Below are positions 43,292 through 50,798 of a DNA stretch of 64,000 nt, piece by piece. A program made the translations under genes and the position numbers. The notes beneath the pieces were generated by a model. That model worked only from the letters and a program-made list of their open reading frames with translations. It was not told the DNA's origin and ran no database searches. The DNA comes from Bryobacterales bacterium (GTDB lineage: Bacteria; Acidobacteriota; Terriglobia; Bryobacterales; Bryobacteraceae). The number at the start of each line of letters is the position of its first letter. Position 1 is the first letter of the stretch. Where the stretch lies: positions 62,001 through 126,000 of the forward strand of contig PLRS01000054.1 of assembly GCA_003164035.1 (NCBI GenBank), read 5' to 3'.

Positions 43292-44455
43292 TCAGATTCT
43301 TTGTCCGGTCGGCCCGGGACCGAAGTCGAAGAACGCTTCCTTCACGCTCAGGCCGGCCACCTCGATGCGCCTCAGGTCGGTAGTCCCCACGCCCACGGCT
43401 TCGCACAGCTTAAGCGTGTTATCGCCGCGCAGGAACGGCTTGGTGCCTCGTTCGGCGCGCGGATCGTATCCCATTGCCGCCATCGACACGGCGTCCACGC
43501 ACACTGGGTTTTTGCCCGCCAGCATCACTCCCGGCTTGACGATCTGGACACCGGGGTTCCACGCGCCCTCGCCGCCGCGGATGGATTCCACCCCGTCCAC
43601 GATGGCCAGGTCGATGGGGCGAACCCGCACCAGGTCCGACACAATGCGCGGAATGCGATAGCCCGGGTCCCGCGGCGAATCGGGGTGCAACTCCTGGGCC
43701 ACCGCGGCGGCCGGTTTCCGTGCCCCGTTGTGGCATACCGGGCCGCGCTCCTGCCGCGGATTCTCGTTGCCGTCGGTGCCACAGTCGCCGCCGTAGAGCG
43801 AGCACGGCGTGATGCCGAAATTGTTCTTGAGCGCCATGGTCACCCCGGCCAGCCAATGGTTCTTCAGCTTCGACATGGAAACGTACACGTCGCAGTCGGC
43901 GAAGCTGTGGTTGAGGTCATAAGACGGGTACATGTAGGGGTCCGAGGGCACCTTCATGCGCGCGTACTGCTTTGCCTGCCCCATGTTTTGCGCGTTCTCC
44001 CACTCCACTTTGCAGCCGACGTTGTTCATGGCGGCAATCTCGAGTTGGTAGCGTCCCCACAGGGCCAAATCCTGCCCCGCCGGGAAGAAGGTCTCGATCA
44101 TGCGGATGCGCCGCGCCCCGGCGCGCGCGATCAGTTGCGCGGTGGCGAGCACGGTGTCCGGCTGCGAGCGGTACGGCAGGGCCGGGTCGATGGGAAAGCG
44201 CTGCGGCTGGCCGGTGAGGTTCAGCTTGATGGCCACGGTTTTGTTCTTCACCAGCGTACCGATGCCGCCGATCTGGTCGAACAGGGTGCGCAGCGACTGT
44301 TCGATCGCCGCGCGGTCGTAGGACCGGCAGCGCGCGATGGCGACCGTCGCGGCCGGCGCCTCCTTGGCTTTGGCGGCTCCGCCGAGAGCCAGACTACCCA
44401 GAGTCGCGCCGCCCACGGCCAGCAGGTCGCGGCGGGTAAGTTGACGCTTTTCCAT
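43292..44455 (-). CDS. Tat-exported DUF362 domain protein, second paralogue
   Basis: 387 aa. The ATG at 44455 has GGAGGT 6 nt upstream; an ATG four codons earlier would lie on the ribosome site itself. Leader: TRRDLLAVGGATLGSLALGG, a twin-arginine signal. DUF362 blocks are shared with the protein at 5949: VAIKLNLTGQ, ARAGARRIRMIETFF, VSMSKLKNHWLAGVTMALKN, NPVCVDAVSMAAMGYDP and LKLCEAVGVGTTDL. It lies 113 bp upstream of dhaK on the same strand. As with its paralogue, an enolase-superfamily dehydratase is close by. Confidence 0.85.
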   Translation of the reverse strand: MEKRQLTRRDLLAVGGATLGSLALGGAAKAKEAPAATVAIARCRSYDRAAIEQSLRTLFDQIGGIGTLVKNKTVAIKLNLTGQPQRFPIDPALPYRSQPDTVLATAQLIARAGARRIRMIETFFPAGQDLALWGRYQLEIAAMNNVGCKVEWENAQNMGQAKQYARMKVPSDPYMYPSYDLNHSFADCDVYVSMSKLKNHWLAGVTMALKNNFGITPCSLYGGDCGTDGNENPRQERGPVCHNGARKPAAAVAQELHPDSPRDPGYRIPRIVSDLVRVRPIDLAIVDGVESIRGGEGAWNPGVQIVKPGVMLAGKNPVCVDAVSMAAMGYDPRAERGTKPFLRGDNTLKLCEAVGVGTTDLRRIEVAGLSVKEAFFDFGPGPTGQRI

Positions 44456-44563
44456 TTCCACCTCCATTGGTATCAGCCCACTCCGGCCGATTCCCTCGGT
44501 ACTATATTACGCGACCGCACGGTTCCGAGTGCCGGCGAGGGGTAACCGCTCTGGGGAAATTTG

Positions 44564-44601
44564 TTCCCGGCAACCGCTCCCTCGCGGTCGCGGCTCGGTA
44601 A
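44564..44601. repeat. Palindromic repeat family A, copy 3 (single arm)
   Basis: TTCCCGGCAACCGCTCCCTC followed by GCGGTCGCGGCTCGGTAA is one arm of the family A element. Only a decayed trace of the other arm (ACCGACCGT) follows. It is in the gap between the DUF362 gene and the cyclic-nucleotide-domain gene. Confidence 0.75.
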
Positions 44602-44640
44602 GGCGCGAAACCGACCGTAATTGCGAAAAGGGGGTCCGTT

Positions 44641-45099
44641 TCATTTCGTCCGGCCGAGGGCCTCCACCAGGCGTTGGCGAGTGCTCTGGAGTTGCTCGAC
44701 GCCCCGGGTTAGCAGCCGCTCCAGGAAGGCGCAGCCGAAGTAGGGGTTGTTGCGGCAGGCTTCGCGCAGTTGGGAAACTTCGAAAGCCATGGCGGTGACC
44801 GGTTCCACGGCGCGCGCCTGCAGTTGGCGCTTGCTGTTGACCACCGCCGGCCAGCCGATCTCTTGGTTGGGATACAGGGTCTCTAGGCGAAAGGTGCTGC
44901 CGGCGTAGTGCGCTTCCAGCACGACGCGTCCGGTGAGGATCACATAAAAGAGGTGGGACTCATCTTCTTCGTGAAAGATGATCTCGTCCTTTTCGAATTC
45001 GACTTGGGTGCCCAGCGCCATCAGTTTCTCCATGTGCTTGGGCTGAAACTCCTCGAAGAAGGGACACTGGCGCATGGCCGTCAAGGTATCGATCATCAT
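44641..45099 (-). CDS. Cyclic-nucleotide-binding-domain protein without DNA-binding domain
   Basis: 152 aa from the ATG at 45099 (GGAGG 10 nt upstream); a start at 45156 is possible but has no ribosome site. A single Crp-type beta-roll is visible: PFFEEFQPKHMEKLMALGTQ, FEKDEIIFHEEDESHLFYVI and LTGRVVLEAHYAG. The C-terminal helix (LERLLTRGVEQLQSTRQRL) is present but the winged helix of Crp/Fnr is absent. It cannot bind DNA as Crp does, and may sense a ligand or act through a partner. It is divergent from the hydrogenase operon with 166 bp between starts, a position often used by pathway regulators. Confidence 0.82.
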   Translation of the reverse strand: MMIDTLTAMRQCPFFEEFQPKHMEKLMALGTQVEFEKDEIIFHEEDESHLFYVILTGRVVLEAHYAGSTFRLETLYPNQEIGWPAVVNSKRQLQARAVEPVTAMAFEVSQLREACRNNPYFGCAFLERLLTRGVEQLQSTRQRLVEALGRTK

Positions 45100-45225
45100 G
45101 AGGGAATTACCTCCGTTTGTCTGGAAAATCGGCATAGCTGTCGCCGAATCCGACACACCAGATATTAGGCTCCGCCCAACGCAATAGTCAAGCGTGCGCT
45201 TCTTCTGTTTCGGACTTTAATATTC

Positions 45226-45231
45226 TATAAT
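45226..45231 (+). promoter_or_regulatory. -10 element (TATAAT) of the hydrogenase operon
   Basis: Consensus TATAAT, with transcription expected near 45238 and the TTG start at 45266. The -35 region is poor (TTCTGT), which suggests activator dependence. The region is the only AT-rich patch between the divergent genes. Confidence 0.45.
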
Positions 45232-45265
45232 CTGCTTGGGCCGGTTCCGGCAAAGGAGGCGCCGC

Positions 45266-46300
45266 TTGAAGATTCTCAAGCTGCCCAAGGGCAAGCTGGA
45301 TCTCTTCGCGTCCGTCGTCCAGCAGTTCGGCGAGTTGCACGCGCCGGTGGAGCAGGACGGCAAGTACGTCTTCAAACGACTCGCGCGATGGCCGGATGCG
45401 CGGTTGGAGTACGACCGCACCATCCTGCCTCCCAAGAAATACTTTCTTCCTCCCCGCGAGACTCTGTTTCGCTACCGGCCGGGCGAGGGTTTCGTGCCCT
45501 CCACCGACGGGCTGGATCAGCGCATCGTGCTGTTCGGCGTACACGCGTGCGACGTTTACGCCATCAACATTCTGGACCAGGTATTTCTGGGCAAGTACAA
45601 AGACCCGTATTACCAGGCGCGGCGGCGCAACATCGCCATCATCGGTATCGACTGCACGCCGGACAAGCAGTGTTTTTGCCGCTCGATGCGGGCGGATTTC
45701 GTGGATCACGGATTCGATCTGTTCTTCTACGACACGGGCGACTACTACCAGGCACTGGTGGGCACCGCGCTGGGCGACGACATGGTGCTGGCCACCGGCA
45801 ACCTGTTCGAGCCGGTGGGCCCGGCCGATATCGACGCTTATAAGGAACGCTCCTGGAACAAGCGCCGCGCCTTTCATCTCGACGTAGAGATTCGCGATCT
45901 GTCCGAGATCTTCGAAATGGAGTACGAAAGCGGGATCTGGGACCAGTTGGGGCGCAAATGTCTCTCGTGCGGCAGTTGCAGCATGGTGTGCCCGACCTGC
46001 TACTGCTACGACGTCAGCGACGACGTGGAGTTGGGGTCGCGCGCCGGCAAGCGCACCCGCTCGTGGGATTCGTGCCTCTATTTCAACCATGCCCTGGTGG
46101 CCAGCGGAGAGAACTTCCGCCGCGACCGCGCCAGCCGCATCAAGTTTCGCTTCTATCACAAGCAGCGCGGCTTCGTGGCGGAGTACGGCCGGCCGAGCTG
46201 CGTGGGCTGCGGCCGGTGCGTGAGCGCGTGCCCGGTCAATATCGACACGGCGCAGGTGATCGACCGGCTGAGGAGGGTGGAAGATGTTGGTAGCCGATGA
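45266..46300 (+). CDS. [NiFe] hydrogenase group 3b, beta (4Fe-4S) subunit
   Basis: 344 aa from a TTG at 45266, preceded by AAAGGAGG 6 nt upstream; this start also matches the family N terminus (KILKLPKGKLDLF). Homologue of sulfhydrogenase HydB/HyhB. Two cysteine clusters near the C terminus hold [4Fe-4S] centres: CLSCGSCSMVCPTC and CVGCGRCVSACPV. It carries electrons between the diaphorase and small subunits in the cytoplasm. FGVHACDVYAINILD is a conserved family segment. First gene of the operon; it overlaps the next gene by 17 bp. Confidence 0.93.
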   Translation: MKILKLPKGKLDLFASVVQQFGELHAPVEQDGKYVFKRLARWPDARLEYDRTILPPKKYFLPPRETLFRYRPGEGFVPSTDGLDQRIVLFGVHACDVYAINILDQVFLGKYKDPYYQARRRNIAIIGIDCTPDKQCFCRSMRADFVDHGFDLFFYDTGDYYQALVGTALGDDMVLATGNLFEPVGPADIDAYKERSWNKRRAFHLDVEIRDLSEIFEMEYESGIWDQLGRKCLSCGSCSMVCPTCYCYDVSDDVELGSRAGKRTRSWDSCLYFNHALVASGENFRRDRASRIKFRFYHKQRGFVAEYGRPSCVGCGRCVSACPVNIDTAQVIDRLRRVEDVGSR

Positions 46301-47156
46301 AGTCGCGACCTATCATCCGGTGCTGACGGAAAATCCGTACCAGCCCCACATGGCGCGCATCGTGCGCATTCACAAGATGGTGGAGAACAACCACCTGTTC
46401 ACTTTGCGGTTTCTGGAAGACCAACTGGCGCATTCGTTCCGCCACCAGCCGGGGCAGTTCATCATGCTGAGCGTGCCCGGGGCGGGAGAGATGCCCATCT
46501 CGATTTCGTCCTCTCCCTCGCGGCCGGAAGTGCTGGAGCTGTGCGTGCGCCGGGTGGGGCGCGTCACCGACGCCCTGTACCGGCTGAAAACCAACGACCT
46601 GGTGGGCGTGCGCGGGCCTTACGGCAACGGCTATCCGATGCAGGAGATCATGGCCAACGATGTGCTGCTGGCGGCGGGCGGCTTGGGCATGGCGCCGCTC
46701 CGCTCGCTGCTGTGGTACGCGCTGGATCACCGCGACAAGTTCGGCAACATTACCTTAATGTACGGCGCCAAGCGGCCGGAGGACATGCTGTTCCGCGAAG
46801 AGCTGGTGGCGCTGGTGGACCGCACCGATATCAACTGCCTGCTGACCGTGGACGCGGATCCCTCCGGGGCCTGGAAGGGACACGTCGGCCTGCTGCCGGC
46901 GCTGTTCGACTACGCCAAGATCGACCCCGCCCGAACTTATGCGGCCGTCTGCGGCCCGCCGGTGGTGTACAAATTCATTCTGCAGCGGCTGCTGGACCTG
47001 GGGTTCCCCAAGAACCGGATTCTGATGTCGCTCGAGCGCCGTATGAAATGCGGCGTGGGCAAGTGCGGCCACTGCAGCATCGGCTATAAATACACCTGCA
47101 TGCAAGGGCCGATTTTCACCTACTGGGACGCCATCAACCTGCCGGAGATGATCTGA
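46284..47156 (+). CDS. [NiFe] hydrogenase group 3b, gamma (FAD/NAD(P)-binding) subunit
   Basis: 290 aa. Diaphorase subunit HydG/HyhG. The FAD-binding barrel has QPGQFIMLSVPGAGEMPISI, the NAD(P) domain has VLLAAGGLGMAPLRSLL, and the C terminus binds a [2Fe-2S] cluster (CGVGKCGHCSIGYKYTC). It passes electrons between NAD(P)H and the hydrogenase module. Its stop and the next start overlap as TGATG (47154-47158). Confidence 0.94.
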   Translation: MLVADEVATYHPVLTENPYQPHMARIVRIHKMVENNHLFTLRFLEDQLAHSFRHQPGQFIMLSVPGAGEMPISISSSPSRPEVLELCVRRVGRVTDALYRLKTNDLVGVRGPYGNGYPMQEIMANDVLLAAGGLGMAPLRSLLWYALDHRDKFGNITLMYGAKRPEDMLFREELVALVDRTDINCLLTVDADPSGAWKGHVGLLPALFDYAKIDPARTYAAVCGPPVVYKFILQRLLDLGFPKNRILMSLERRMKCGVGKCGHCSIGYKYTCMQGPIFTYWDAINLPEMI

Positions 47157-47902
47157 TGAGCAAACCAAAAGTGGGCATATTCGGTTTGACCGGCTGCGCC
47201 GGCGACCAGCTCGCCATTCTCAACTGCGAGGACCGCCTGTTGGACCTGGTGGCGCTGATCGACATACGCGATTTCCCGATGGCCTCTTCCGACGGCAACC
47301 AGGAGTGCGCCCTGGACATCGCCATGGTGGAAGGCGCCGTCGTGACCATGCGCGACGCCCGGCGGCTGCGGGCCATCCGGCAACGCTCGGCCACGCTGGT
47401 GGCGCTGGGCACCTGCGCGGTGTGGGGCGGCGTGGCGGCCATGGACCGCGACCTGGACCGCGCCAAGCTGCTGGAGGAAGTGTACGGAGAACTCGGCAAG
47501 GAATACGATTCGTGCCCAGCGCGGGCCTTGCACGAGATCGTGAAGGTGGATCACAACATCACCGGCTGCCCCATCGAAAAAGAACATTTTCTCGCCGCCG
47601 TGGCGTCGCTGTTGAACGGCGATCCGCCGCTTTACCCGGCCTATCCGGTGTGTACGGAGTGCCGGATGCGCGAAAACAATTGCCTGCTGATCGAGCGCGG
47701 GGAGCTCTGCTGCGGCCCCATCACGGTGGCCGGCTGCGACGCGCGCTGTCCCCAACTGCGCATCCCGTGCGTGGGATGCCGCGGGCCGGTGACGGACGCC
47801 AATCCGGCCTCGGCGCTGGCGTTATTCGAAGAGAAGGGGTTCGACCGCGAGCGGATTTGGGCGCGGCTCAGAACCTTCGCGCCGGTGGGGGTGGCGTCGT
47901 GA
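47156..47902 (+). CDS. [NiFe] hydrogenase group 3b, small subunit
   Basis: 248 aa. Electron-transfer subunit HydD/HyhS with three Fe-S clusters. The proximal cluster ligands include Cys in FGLTGCAGDQ, Cys in LGTCAVWGG and Cys in NITGCPIEKE. The C-terminal region is rich in Cys (VCTECRMRENNC, ELCCGPITVAGCDARCP, CVGCRGP) for the medial and distal clusters. No Tat signal is present, so the enzyme is cytoplasmic as expected for group 3. The stop overlaps the GTG of the large-subunit gene. Confidence 0.94.
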   Translation: MSKPKVGIFGLTGCAGDQLAILNCEDRLLDLVALIDIRDFPMASSDGNQECALDIAMVEGAVVTMRDARRLRAIRQRSATLVALGTCAVWGGVAAMDRDLDRAKLLEEVYGELGKEYDSCPARALHEIVKVDHNITGCPIEKEHFLAAVASLLNGDPPLYPAYPVCTECRMRENNCLLIERGELCCGPITVAGCDARCPQLRIPCVGCRGPVTDANPASALALFEEKGFDRERIWARLRTFAPVGVAS

Positions 47903-49191
47903 GCACCATCGTCATCGAACACCTGGCCCGAGTGGAGGGCCACGGCGGCATCACGGTGGAACTGGATGGCGACGCGGTTGCCAGCGTGCGCTTCGACGTC
48001 TTCGAAGGCGCGCGCCTGCTGGAGCCGCTGGTGCGCGGCAAACGGTTCGACGAGGTGGCGCCCATCCTCTCGCGCATCTGCTCGATCTGCTCGGTGGCGC
48101 ATTCGTTGACCTCGCTGAAGGCCACCGAGAACGCATTCGGCATTCGCGTGAGCCCGCAAACGGACCTGTTGCGCGAGCTGATGTTCCGCGGGGAAAGCAT
48201 CGAGAGCCATGCCCTGCACCTGTTTCTGCTGGCGCTGCCGGATTACCTGAACTATCCGAGCGCGCTGGCGCTGGCGGCCGATAAGCCGGCCCCGGTGCTG
48301 CTGGGGCTGCGCCTGAAGCGGCTGGGCAACCGGATCCAGGAGACCATCGGCGGGCGCGCCATCCATCCGGTCAACGCCGTGGTCGGCGGATTCGGCAAAG
48401 CCCCGCCGGTGGAGGAACTGATCGCGCTGCGCAGCAGTTTGATGCAGGCGGTGCCGGATGGCGATTCGGTGATCGACCTCGTCGCCTCGCTCCCGGCCAC
48501 GGATTTCTGCCACTCCGATACGCTCTACGCCGCGCTACGTTCGCCTAACCTGGATACCTACTATGCCGGCGACGAGGTGATGGTGGTGTCGAACGGCAAC
48601 CGGGCCATCGTCAACGCCGCCGATTATCGCTCGCTCACCGCCGAGAAGGCCGTGCCCCATTCCACCGCCAAGCACAGCAGCTTTCGCGGCCGCCCGTTCA
48701 TGGTGGGCTCGCTGGCACGGCTGACGGTGAACCCGCGCCGGCCCATGGGAAAACTGGCGGTGGCCATGAAGCGGCTGAAACTGCTGCTACCCGCCGACAA
48801 CCCCATGGACAACAACAAGGCCCAGGCGCTGGAACTGGTCAACGATGTGGAGCGGGCGCTGGAGATTATCGAGCAACTGTTGCGCGACGGCATTAAGGAC
48901 GAACGGCCCGTTCCGGTGCTGCCGCGGGCCGGAACCGGTGCGGCCATTACCGAAGCGCCGCGCGGCCTGCTGATCCATAGTTACACCTATGACGACGAAG
49001 GGCGCGTGACGGCGGCGGACGTGGTTACGCCCACGGCGCTGAACGCCGCCTCCATGGAGCTGCACTTCCGGCGCGCCGTGGAACAGTGCGCCGACCGCGA
49101 CGAGGCGGCCATCTCGCGCCGTTTGCAAATGATCGCGCGGGCCTACGATCCCTGCATTTCCTGCGCCGTGCACCTGGTGCGAAAGCGATGA
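47899..49191 (+). CDS. [NiFe] hydrogenase group 3b, large (catalytic) subunit
   Basis: 430 aa from a GTG at 47899 overlapping the previous TGA; a much longer frame upstream is only the shadow of the small-subunit gene. Ni-Fe ligands are in RICSICSVAH (N-terminal pair) and DPCISCAVH (C-terminal pair). Only LVRKR follows the final His, a very short tail like the 4-residue tail of Pyrococcus sulfhydrogenase I, and it should be removed by the protease encoded next. This type reversibly couples H2 to NADP(H); in other bacteria it is made during starvation or fermentation. Confidence 0.95.
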   Translation: MSTIVIEHLARVEGHGGITVELDGDAVASVRFDVFEGARLLEPLVRGKRFDEVAPILSRICSICSVAHSLTSLKATENAFGIRVSPQTDLLRELMFRGESIESHALHLFLLALPDYLNYPSALALAADKPAPVLLGLRLKRLGNRIQETIGGRAIHPVNAVVGGFGKAPPVEELIALRSSLMQAVPDGDSVIDLVASLPATDFCHSDTLYAALRSPNLDTYYAGDEVMVVSNGNRAIVNAADYRSLTAEKAVPHSTAKHSSFRGRPFMVGSLARLTVNPRRPMGKLAVAMKRLKLLLPADNPMDNNKAQALELVNDVERALEIIEQLLRDGIKDERPVPVLPRAGTGAAITEAPRGLLIHSYTYDDEGRVTAADVVTPTALNAASMELHFRRAVEQCADRDEAAISRRLQMIARAYDPCISCAVHLVRKR

Positions 49192-49637
49192 AGCCGTTCG
49201 CGGTCCTCGGGCTGGGCAATTCCCTGATGGGCGACGACGCGGCCGGCGTCGCGGTAGCCGAAATGTTGGCGCGAGATTCCACCGTAACCGATCGCGCCGA
49301 AGTGTGGACGGCGGGTGCGGACGTGCTGCGCTCGATGGACCGGATCGATGGCCGCGAGCGCGTGATTCTGGTGGATGCCGTGGAATGCGGGGAAGAGCCC
49401 GGGCGAGTCTCGGTCGTGGACCAGCCGCCGCTCGACCGGCAACACGGGCACGCGCATTGGCTTTCCGCCGCCGAGGCCGTGGAACTGATGCGCCGCGCCA
49501 TGCCCGGTCTGCGCCCGGCGAAATTTACCTGGGTGTTGGTACACGTAGCGTCGATAAAGGCGCAAGAGGGCTTGTCGGCCGAAGTGGCCGCCGCGATCCC
49601 AGCGGCTGCGGCGGCGGTGAAAGCGCTGATCCCTTAA
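49188..49637 (+). CDS. Hydrogenase maturation protease (HyaD/HycI family)
   Basis: 149 aa. The ATG at 49188 overlaps the large-subunit TGA (ATGA). FAVLGLGNSLMGDDAAGVAV holds the first metal-binding acid (Asp), VDAVECGEEPG the second, and the His site is in QHGHAHWLS. The family removes the C-terminal peptide of the large subunit after Ni insertion. Its operon position points to specificity for this hydrogenase. The Hyp assembly genes (hypA-F) are not in the window and must be elsewhere. Confidence 0.92.
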   Translation: MKPFAVLGLGNSLMGDDAAGVAVAEMLARDSTVTDRAEVWTAGADVLRSMDRIDGRERVILVDAVECGEEPGRVSVVDQPPLDRQHGHAHWLSAAEAVELMRRAMPGLRPAKFTWVLVHVASIKAQEGLSAEVAAAIPAAAAAVKALIP

Positions 49638-49805
49638 GCCGCCCTTGAGGTGGTGTGCGCTTGGAGCTATCCTCCGTGTTACGGTGGAGACGGGTGGGCC
49701 GGCTCGATGCGCCGGTCACCGGTCCGCACCCGAATGCGGTTGTCGAGGTTCGCCCTCTGAAGGCGGGCAAGCTGGCGAAAGAGAAGCTTGCCTGAAAGGA
49801 ACAAG

Positions 49806-50771
49806 ATGGAGTTTACAAGACGGGATTTGGGAAGGATCGCCGCGGCGTCGGTGTCATTGTCGACAGGTTTCGGCGCGCGCCGGATCGACTCGAAGTTCGG
49901 GGGCGTTCAGATTGGCGCCATCACCTACAGCTTCAACCTGATCGCGAGCCCCGACCCGGAGGCGATCGTCAAGGCGTATGTCGAGATCGGGTTGGGCGAA
50001 GCCGAGCTGATGTCGAACCATTGCGAAGCACTGGCGGGCGCGCCCCCGCTGCCGATGTTCGGCCGCGGCCGCGGGCCGGGCGGCCGTACTCCGCCAACCC
50101 CGGAACAGCAAGCCGAACGGCAAGCCGCGTTGGAGAAGCTGGCGCAATGGCGCACCTCGACCAATGCCAACACCTGGAAGGCCGTCGCCAGAAAATTCAG
50201 CGACGTGGGGGTCGAGGTTGCCCTGCTCTGCTACAACATGCAGGACAGCATGAAAGACGAGGATATCGAGTACGGGTTCGCCATGGCCAAGGGACTGGGC
50301 GTGAAGGGCATCACGACGAGCACAACCCTGACCATGGCGAAGCGCATCGCGCCGGTGGCGGACAAGCACAAGCTGATGGTGGGCTATCACGGCCACGACG
50401 CCACCAGCGACCCCAACCAGACCGCCACGCTCGAAAGCTACGATACCCTGATGGCGTATGGAAAGTACAACGGCATCAACCTCGATATCGGCCACTTCAC
50501 CGCCGCAGGGTACGATGCCATCGCGTTCATCAAGCAGCACCACGATAAGATCACCAACCTGCACATCAAAGATCGCAAGAAGGACCATGGCCCCAACGTG
50601 GCCGTATGGGGCACCGGCGACACCCCCATCAAGGCAGTGCTCCAACTCCTCAAAACCGAAAAGTACCCCTTCCCGGCGAACCTGGAGCTGGAATATCCCA
50701 TTCCCGAGGGTTCGAACATTATTGCCGAGGCCAAGAAGTGCCTCGCTTACGTAAAGAGTTGTCTGGCGTAG
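49806..50771 (+). CDS. Tat-exported sugar isomerase/epimerase-like TIM-barrel protein
   Basis: 321 aa from the ATG at 49806 (AAAGGAAC upstream), giving a twin-arginine leader (MEFTRRDLGRIAAASVSLS). The xylose isomerase-like barrel shows metal-site strands: GLGEAELMSNHCEAL, MVGYHGHDATSD, GINLDIGHFTAAG, ITNLHIKDRKKDHG and NLELEYPIPEG. The His, Asp and Glu pattern is that of the AP endonuclease-2/IolE/xylose isomerase superfamily. A low-complexity insert (GRGRGPGGRTPPTPEQQ) lies at about residues 80-100. The partner oxidoreductase follows by 27 bp, a pairing common in inositol-like sugar pathways. Confidence 0.87.
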   Translation: MEFTRRDLGRIAAASVSLSTGFGARRIDSKFGGVQIGAITYSFNLIASPDPEAIVKAYVEIGLGEAELMSNHCEALAGAPPLPMFGRGRGPGGRTPPTPEQQAERQAALEKLAQWRTSTNANTWKAVARKFSDVGVEVALLCYNMQDSMKDEDIEYGFAMAKGLGVKGITTSTTLTMAKRIAPVADKHKLMVGYHGHDATSDPNQTATLESYDTLMAYGKYNGINLDIGHFTAAGYDAIAFIKQHHDKITNLHIKDRKKDHGPNVAVWGTGDTPIKAVLQLLKTEKYPFPANLELEYPIPEGSNIIAEAKKCLAYVKSCLA

Positions 50772-50798
50772 TCCCAGGACTACAGATTGGAGTTTTGC

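Noticed and set aside
44564-44640. Terminator for the cyclic-nucleotide-domain gene in the family A arm
   Set aside because: Only a single arm of the palindrome is intact, so a stable hairpin is not expected there.
47305-47898. 198-codon extension of the hydrogenase large subunit
   Set aside because: It overlaps the small-subunit gene in another frame; the GTG at 47899 with its overlap to the small-subunit stop matches the family N terminus.
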